Part shown: positions 5,484 to 10,208 of the stretch, piece by piece | Layout: the number at the start of each line of letters is the position of its first letter | Numbering within the stretch: position 1 is the stretch's first letter | Assembly: GCA_039029935.1 (NCBI GenBank) | Contig: JBCCFC010000404.1 | Span: forward strand, 1-10,208 | Source: G039029935 sp039029935 | GTDB lineage: Bacteria; Chloroflexota; Anaerolineae; Caldilineales; Caldilineaceae | Length of the DNA: 10,208 nt | Reading direction: 5' to 3' | Notes under the pieces: model-generated | The model's input: only the letters and a program-made list of their open reading frames with translations | Told to the model about the DNA's origin: nothing | Databases searched by the model: none | Translations under genes and position numbers: made by a program

Positions 5484-5697
5484 AGGTAACAGAAGTGTGG
5501 AACGAGACTTACTTCAAAAAATTCAGTGATCATACGCACACCAAACCATAACATGATGGCAGACAATTCGCTTTTGCCTCCATCTACCAATTCCTCAACA
5601 GTTGATGCATGAGGCAGAGGTAGATACAGATTGCAACCGTTCCACCAACCATCCAATGTCGTCTGGTAGGGCTAGTACAAAAAGGAGTAAACGATTG

Positions 5698-7233
5698 ATG
5701 ATCAAAAAACGTTGTATCATTTGGACAGCAGTATCAAGTCAACGGCAAGCCGATGGCGTGTCGTTAGAGCATCAACAACAGGAGTGTGACCGTGTGGTTC
5801 ACGATGTGATTGGTGGTACGGTTGTGGCAACATTGCGTGTCTCAGAAAGCCGCTCGGCGAATCGTCAAGGTGAAGACTATCATTCACTAGAACATGCAGC
5901 ACAGCATGTCACTGGATACCGTCAACTGCTAGAGGCTATTAATCATGCCACGTTTGATGTGTTGGTTTACTGGGACCCAGACAGGCTTGCACGGGCTTTT
6001 GGTCTTGGCACAAATATTGTAGCTCGATGTATCAGTGCCAATATCCTGCTCTATCCTGTGACATCACCTCCCTTGAGCCTCGACCCGACAGATCAAAAGA
6101 TGGACTTTGGTTCCTTAGTGTCCCATTCAGTACGTTCATCCATGAGCGAGATATACATTCGACAATTCACCGAACGTACTCGTGTTGGTATGGCAAATCG
6201 TGCGTTAGATGGCTGGTTCCCCAGCAATCCACCATATGGCTACATGGAGTCCAGAACGGCACAAAAAGAGGATTGGATACAGTATGAATTCGTACCAAGC
6301 GAGCGGGATGCATTGCGAGTGATCAAAGACTGGTATTTACAGAATCGTACTTTTTCATCGATTGCCGAACACATGGAACGTTGTGGTTATCCAACCCGTC
6401 TGGGAAAATCTTGGAATAAACACACGGTTATTACGCTCCTAGACAGAGTGTGGGTTTACGCTGGATATGTTGAATACAACAAAAAGAGTAAACGCGAAGA
6501 GATTCGTGCCAAGGGTCGTTGGGAGCCGATTTTTACAGATGCTGAGGCACGAGAAATAGAGCGATTACGGGCTGAACGAAATACACGCCGAAAGGGAAGC
6601 CAGTACAATCGCTTGGGCAAGGTATTACTATGTGCCGAATGTGGTTATACAATGTACGCAGGTCGGCAATTTGGACGGAGAGAAGACTCTCCAAAACGAT
6701 GTTACTACTACTGTCCATCTTTGCCTGAACGTTGTGATACATGGAATAAGGTATATGAAGAAGATATTATGGCCGATCTTACGGAGGTATTTGAATTCAT
6801 GGCTTCGGTAAGAGACGTGTCTACGTTGATAGATGATAGTGAAAATACTCAGCTAAAAGAACGTATTAAGGGTAAGCAAAAAGAAATTGATGAAGTAAGT
6901 AAACGACGAAAACGGCTGATTGATTTACATTTGGATGACTTAATCGATTCGGACGAACTCAAGTCACGATTAGGCACAATAGACAATCAGTCCAATATGC
7001 TGAGAGATGAATTGGCAAAGCTTGAAGACGAGCAAGTACGCACTGAAGATAGAGGTGCAAAGGTAGAAAGATTGGAACATGTACGTGACCAAGGGCTGGA
7101 TATGTTGTTGGATGGTGATACCACCACGTGCAATAAGTGGCTACAGGCTGTTGTTCGAGCCAGAGTCAGACGAGTGCGAGACAAACAAAGTGGCAAATGG
7201 ACTGGCATTGTGGAGGAGGTAATTTGGCTTTGA
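5698..7233 (+). CDS. Large serine recombinase (site-specific integrase/resolvase family)
   Basis: The 511-residue protein has the order typical of large serine recombinases. Residues 5-165 are the resolvase catalytic domain, with presumed nucleophile Ser13 (WTAVSSQRQ) and the DRLAR motif (Asp95, Arg96, Arg99). Residues 170-285 are the 'recombinase' DNA-binding domain (PPYGY, SIAEHMERCGYPTR). A zinc ribbon follows (LCAECG, Cys312 and Cys315, with Cys339 and Cys346), then a coiled coil at 384-460 and a basic C-terminus. It should cut and rejoin two attachment sites through a Ser-DNA link, integrating or excising the element. Oddity: Ala11 stands where resolvases have the Arg of Y-x-RVS. I chose ATG at 5698, with AAAGGAG ten bases upstream; the frame is open to TTG 5602, but those 32 residues are polar and lie outside the domain. 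The gene ends 30 bases before a truncated chromosomal gene, as expected for an integrase at an element end. Confidence 0.92.
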   Translation: MIKKRCIIWTAVSSQRQADGVSLEHQQQECDRVVHDVIGGTVVATLRVSESRSANRQGEDYHSLEHAAQHVTGYRQLLEAINHATFDVLVYWDPDRLARAFGLGTNIVARCISANILLYPVTSPPLSLDPTDQKMDFGSLVSHSVRSSMSEIYIRQFTERTRVGMANRALDGWFPSNPPYGYMESRTAQKEDWIQYEFVPSERDALRVIKDWYLQNRTFSSIAEHMERCGYPTRLGKSWNKHTVITLLDRVWVYAGYVEYNKKSKREEIRAKGRWEPIFTDAEAREIERLRAERNTRRKGSQYNRLGKVLLCAECGYTMYAGRQFGRREDSPKRCYYYCPSLPERCDTWNKVYEEDIMADLTEVFEFMASVRDVSTLIDDSENTQLKERIKGKQKEIDEVSKRRKRLIDLHLDDLIDSDELKSRLGTIDNQSNMLRDELAKLEDEQVRTEDRGAKVERLEHVRDQGLDMLLDGDTTTCNKWLQAVVRARVRRVRDKQSGKWTGIVEEVIWL

Positions 7234-7270
7234 TTGCCTATTTTTATACCCTTTTGCGATTTGTTATGGG
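7234..7270. other. Putative element/chromosome junction (attachment-site half)
   Basis: Within these bases the window passes from the recombinase stop codon to a point where the oligogalacturonate lyase similarity ends in mid-protein (at about 7267). Serine integrase genes usually lie beside their attachment site, so a recombined site is expected here. The core bases cannot be set without the empty site or the other junction. Confidence 0.5.
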
Positions 7271-7893
7271 GGATGTATATTCACATGACCCACCCAGTAA
7301 TTCTCCTCCCACATCGACTCGGCTCCGCTGCCATCCACCGCCACACGCATGACATGGCTTTTGGGTTTGGCCGCCCACGTCTCCTTAAAGCCAACATAGC
7401 CACGCAACAGGTCTACATCAAACTTATGCGACTGATCCTCTGAGATGCTGGCACAGACATACTTACCATCTGACGTGACATTGGACATCGAGACATCATA
7501 CTCATGCGGCATCTCATAGAGCATTCGCTCCACCAGCGTCTCCAAATTCAACGCCATCAGCTTGTATTCATACCAATAGTAGACTTCGTTGTTGAGTGTG
7601 CTGACACAGGCCCGCAAAAACTCGACCTCACGGGGCAACGGCAATGGCTCCAAATCGGTCAACTGCGTAATGATGCCCGTATTCAGGTCCACACTATAGA
7701 GATTGGTACGGTTGTTGCGGTCCGAGGCAAAGAGCAACTTTTGGTCGTTGTCATACCAGCCTGGGTTGGTGAAGTAGAAGTGATGGCTGTGACCGCGATA
7801 GTTGGTGAGCTGCTGCACAGTAACACCGCTGATGGGGTCGGTGAAGGTTGTCCACTCGGCTGGAAATGTTTGACCTGCGTTGGTTGTACTCAT
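7264..7893 (-). pseudogene. Oligogalacturonate lyase, N-terminal half only (truncated)
   Basis: The 209-residue product matches the first half of oligogalacturonate lyases (polysaccharide lyase family 22, beta-propeller enzymes that split pectin-derived oligogalacturonides). Typical segments are GVTVQQLTNYRGHSHHFYF, NPGWYDNDQKLLFASDRNN, VDLNTGIITQLTD and YWVGHVNIHP. Family members are about 390 residues long; this one stops just after the W-x-GH segment at TAA 7264-7266. The FCHEGP segment and the later histidines known from the family (general base and metal ligands) are absent, so activity is unlikely. Beyond 7264 the sequence is that of the recombinase region, so insertion of the element is the likely cause. 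I chose ATG at 7893, with AGAGGAGA twelve bases upstream; an ATG at 7956 in frame has no ribosome site. The lyase suggests a host able to use plant polysaccharides. Confidence 0.85.
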
Positions 7894-8189
7894 GTGGTTT
7901 TGGTTCTCCTCTATGAATTGATTTGTTGAAATGCGAAATCGCCTAACCATGATCATACGCTTTGAGTCCTATCATGGTATCCATATTTAATCTAATTTTA
8001 ACATTGGTTAAGATATCTATAAAGTTCGCCTCTTTCTTTCTTGCTAGACTCACAACAACAAAAAACAACTATAAGCCGCTTATAAAAAATTATATGGTGA
8101 ATGGCATTTTTATAATTAATATAAAGTATAAATAGTTACTATAACCGTATCAATAGCGAGACTACAAGATTACAGGGGAGCAACAGCCT
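7894..8189. other. Divergent intergenic region between lyase fragment and calpain-like gene
   Basis: This stretch separates two divergently read genes and must hold both promoters. It is very AT-rich at 8070-8150, with several -10-like sequences (TATAAT at 8111-8116 is the best for the rightward gene), but no well-spaced -35. A 15-base palindrome lies at 8070-8084. No gene is seen. Confidence 0.5.
8070..8084. promoter_or_regulatory. 15-base palindrome, possible operator
   Basis: TATAAGC-C-GCTTATA is a perfect inverted repeat around one central base, 27 bases before the TATAAT at 8111-8116. Its size and symmetry suit a dimeric regulator of the calpain-like gene or the lyase gene. Confidence 0.4.
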
Positions 8190-10208
8190 ATGGCTACCAC
8201 CAAGAAAACCAATCGTTCAGGTCGTTCTACACAACCAAAGAAACAATATGACCACAGTAGACAGAGACCACAACCAGAGTCAGAAGGATTAGACAGTGGC
8301 GATCTTTTATCGCGGCAGCCCAGTGGACTTCTATCACGACAGCCCAGTGAGTTCCTTTCGCGACAGCCATCGCCCTTGTTATCACGTTCCCACCAAACTT
8401 CGACGCGACAAGAGAGTACCGTACAGCGGGAGACAGTTCAGACAGAGACAGTCCAGACAGGAACGGGCCAGACAGGGACGATGCAGAAGCCACCGACCAA
8501 CACTTCGCTCAAATTTCTGTCCGAGATGAACACAAGTAGCACACAGCCCGTTTCTCAACGACTGCCGACAGTACCCACCGCATCCATCCAGCGAATGACC
8601 GACCGTTCAGTAGACAAGCCCCGCCATAAAACAGGGCATGGCGCATTGGGTACAATCTTTCGTAAAATGTCAACAAACACACCTACGCCAACTTCCCCGA
8701 CTTCCTCGCGTGAGGGAAAGGGGACAGTCTCTATCCCCACAGGCAAGCCTCGCCCCAAGCCATCCTTTGAGACGATTCAACTGGCCCGCGAGCCTGCTAT
8801 GCTCCACCATCCGAATAATCGACAAATTTTTCTTCGTAACTTTACGCAAACTGATGAAGGGGTTCGGGTCCGTACAAATAATTGGACAAAGGGGCCAAGT
8901 CATGGCATACAACATAAATTCTCAAATCAGGATATGGCCAATGTCGATGTAGATTTTGAGGAGCAGGATAGAACGGGGAAATATGTAAAAGTGTTCTACG
9001 ATACCAATGATGCAAAAGATATAGAGGGCTATGTCAATCATCGCCTTGTCGTGACAAACCCCAAACCCAATCCGACAATCCACCAGATGCCAAACGCATT
9101 AGCACAAGGGCTGACCACGCATTATCGTGGTAATACGGGTGCTTTGTTTCCAACCCCACCGACGTCAGATGAGGCCAAACAAGGACTGTTGGGAGATTGC
9201 TTTCTAATATCCGCAGTTGCAACAATTGTCGCCCAAAACGCCACGCATATTACAAATATGATGATCGATCATGGAAACCGAGTGACTGTCAGATTTTATG
9301 AGAATGGTAAACCCGTTTATATTGTTGTGGATAAAAACACAACAGAGTTTGTCTCTACGGTTGGTGGAGGCCCTGCGCCATATCAAACGGCGGGAGGTAC
9401 ATCCTTAGACTCCCCTTACGCTCAAGGACCATTATGGATCCAGCTTTTGGAAAAAGCCTATGCTATTTTTAAAAGGCAAACATATCAAGAACTAAATAAT
9501 GGTGGAAGGAGTCATTATGCATTTGAAGAAATTCTGAATACGAATGCGACACGACGCGAATTGACAGCCAGGGAATTGAATTTGCGATCAATACCAAAAA
9601 ATCAATTACCGTGGCTTAACTATGACCCCCCAAAAAAACAACGAGAGTTACGTGGTAAACAACAAGGTCTATTTCTTGACATATTTAATTCTCATCCAAC
9701 AAAAATTCAGATTTGGTCTACTTTCGTAGATCAAAATACTGTTGGAGGTGAAACCTTGGATAGTATACAGGAAGAGTTACGCACAGCAGCTCTTCCTGCT
9801 GGTATTATTGACGATGTCATGAGATATTTGGCTAGACAAGATTGGTATTCAGGGTATTCGGGTTCGAAGCTTTATGGGATCAAGGACATGAAGGTATTTG
9901 AAGACATTACCGAACGATTAGCAAGTGGGGAGCTTGTGACCGCCGCATCCCAAAAGTTTACAGACCATACTGGTACATCAATTCCTACGAAACGTGAGGT
10001 ACATGGAGGACATATGTACAGCGTCTTTGGCACAAGGGATAGAGGTGGTATTTTAGAGATCGAAATACGAAACCCATGGGGAAGTGGCGGTGTTCAGTAT
10101 CAACTGGGGCCTCCACGAGACTATAGCCAAGAGCTAGAAATGTTAGAACAGCCAAATCCATCAGGCCGATATTGGATTGAGTTAAGCCATTTTGTGGACA
10201 CATATGAC
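8190..10208 (+). CDS. Calpain-like cysteine protease (peptidase family C2), incomplete at the window edge
   Basis: The frame is open for 673 codons from ATG 8190 (AGGGGAG nine bases upstream) to the last base. Residues 310-673 are a calpain-type catalytic domain: QGLLGDCFLISAVA gives the oxyanion Gln331 and nucleophile Cys337, HGGHMYSVFG gives His608, and EIRNPWGSGG gives Asn628. The Cys-His distance (271 residues) is much longer than in animal calpains (about 157), so there is an insertion of roughly 110 residues. Residues 1-190 are low-complexity and probably disordered, with 8-residue repeats (LLSRQPSG) at 39-70 and 5-residue repeats (ETVQT) at 81-100. Residues 200-290 look like a small beta domain, perhaps SH3-like (VKVFYD...GYVNHRLV). 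There is no Sec signal peptide or membrane segment, so the enzyme is either cytoplasmic or exported by another route. It lies outside the presumed mobile element. Confidence 0.9.
   Translation, partial: MATTKKTNRSGRSTQPKKQYDHSRQRPQPESEGLDSGDLLSRQPSGLLSRQPSEFLSRQPSPLLSRSHQTSTRQESTVQRETVQTETVQTGTGQTGTMQKPPTNTSLKFLSEMNTSSTQPVSQRLPTVPTASIQRMTDRSVDKPRHKTGHGALGTIFRKMSTNTPTPTSPTSSREGKGTVSIPTGKPRPKPSFETIQLAREPAMLHHPNNRQIFLRNFTQTDEGVRVRTNNWTKGPSHGIQHKFSNQDMANVDVDFEEQDRTGKYVKVFYDTNDAKDIEGYVNHRLVVTNPKPNPTIHQMPNALAQGLTTHYRGNTGALFPTPPTSDEAKQGLLGDCFLISAVATIVAQNATHITNMMIDHGNRVTVRFYENGKPVYIVVDKNTTEFVSTVGGGPAPYQTAGGTSLDSPYAQGPLWIQLLEKAYAIFKRQTYQELNNGGRSHYAFEEILNTNATRRELTARELNLRSIPKNQLPWLNYDPPKKQRELRGKQQGLFLDIFNSHPTKIQIWSTFVDQNTVGGETLDSIQEELRTAALPAGIIDDVMRYLARQDWYSGYSGSKLYGIKDMKVFEDITERLASGELVTAASQKFTDHTGTSIPTKREVHGGHMYSVFGTRDRGGILEIEIRNPWGSGGVQYQLGPPRDYSQELEMLEQPNPSGRYWIELSHFVDTYD
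8304..8375 (+). repeat. 24-base tandem repeat in the calpain-like gene
   Basis: Three consecutive 24-base units encode LLSRQPSG, LLSRQPSE and FLSRQPSP, followed by a partial fourth (LLSRS). The units differ mostly at third codon positions, so the peptide repeat appears to be kept by selection. Confidence 0.85.
8430..8489 (+). repeat. 15-base tandem repeat in the calpain-like gene
   Basis: Four 15-base units encode ETVQT, ETVQT, GTGQT and GTMQK. The first two differ at one base, pointing to recent duplication. Confidence 0.85.

Noticed and set aside
5602..5697. 32-residue N-terminal extension of the serine recombinase
   Set aside because: It starts at TTG, has no ribosome site, is polar and unlike the family, while ATG 5698 has AAAGGAG at good spacing.
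7504..7929. 141-residue plus-strand frame
   Set aside because: It lies antisense to the lyase fragment, whose family match is clear; composition (Val/Gly-rich shadow) fits a reverse-strand artefact.
1..10208. CRISPR array, tRNA, rRNA or classical insertion sequence
   Set aside because: No regularly spaced repeats with unique spacers, no tRNA-like cloverleaf, no rRNA segments and no DDE transposase with terminal inverted repeats were seen.

Overview
The window looks like a bacterial accessory region: a mobile genetic element whose right end lies against older chromosomal genes. GC content appears moderate by eye. A Uma2 protein with a long Arg/Glu/Gln-rich coiled-coil tail, a large serine recombinase, an oligogalacturonate lyase and a calpain-like protease together suggest Chloroflexota (for example a Herpetosiphon-like bacterium) or, less likely, a cyanobacterium. 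This placement is inference; there is no rRNA or other phylogenetic marker.

Layout. From about 2473 down to the left edge, small genes read leftward as a probable operon: a ribbon-helix-helix-like protein, a possible 34-residue peptide, a four-cysteine zinc-finger protein, a 72-residue unknown, a tyrosine-recombinase-like protein that has lost several catalytic residues, and an unrecognised gene cut by the window edge. A 180-base control region (2474-2653) holds a consensus leftward promoter, three GGTTCAA-type half sites near its start point, and a rightward extended -10 promoter that appears to produce a leaderless mRNA for an XRE-family regulator (2654-3220). This arrangement resembles the control switch of a phage or integrative element.

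After about 420 bases without a convincing gene comes a consensus promoter (3606-3634), a Uma2/DUF820 PD-(D/E)XK protein with a coiled-coil tail (3712-4818) and a strong terminator (4841-4876). A further small unit (extended -10 at 4996-5004, terminator at 5342-5365) holds an orphan transcript or gene. A large serine recombinase (5698-7233) follows.

Thirty bases beyond the recombinase stop codon, an oligogalacturonate lyase gene on the opposite strand ends abruptly halfway through the protein (7264-7893). The simplest reading is that everything left of about 7270 is an integrative element of more than 7.2 kb that inserted into this gene, with its recombinase next to the attachment-site junction. 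The missing half of the lyase gene is not in the window, so the other end should lie to the left.

Right of the junction, a rightward gene runs from 8190 off the window edge. It encodes a calpain-like (peptidase family C2) cysteine protease with a complete Gln/Cys/His/Asn active site behind a disordered N-terminal region built from short tandem repeats and no visible signal peptide. This is the best candidate here for an unusual effector or secreted enzyme. No tRNA, rRNA, CRISPR array or insertion sequence was found.
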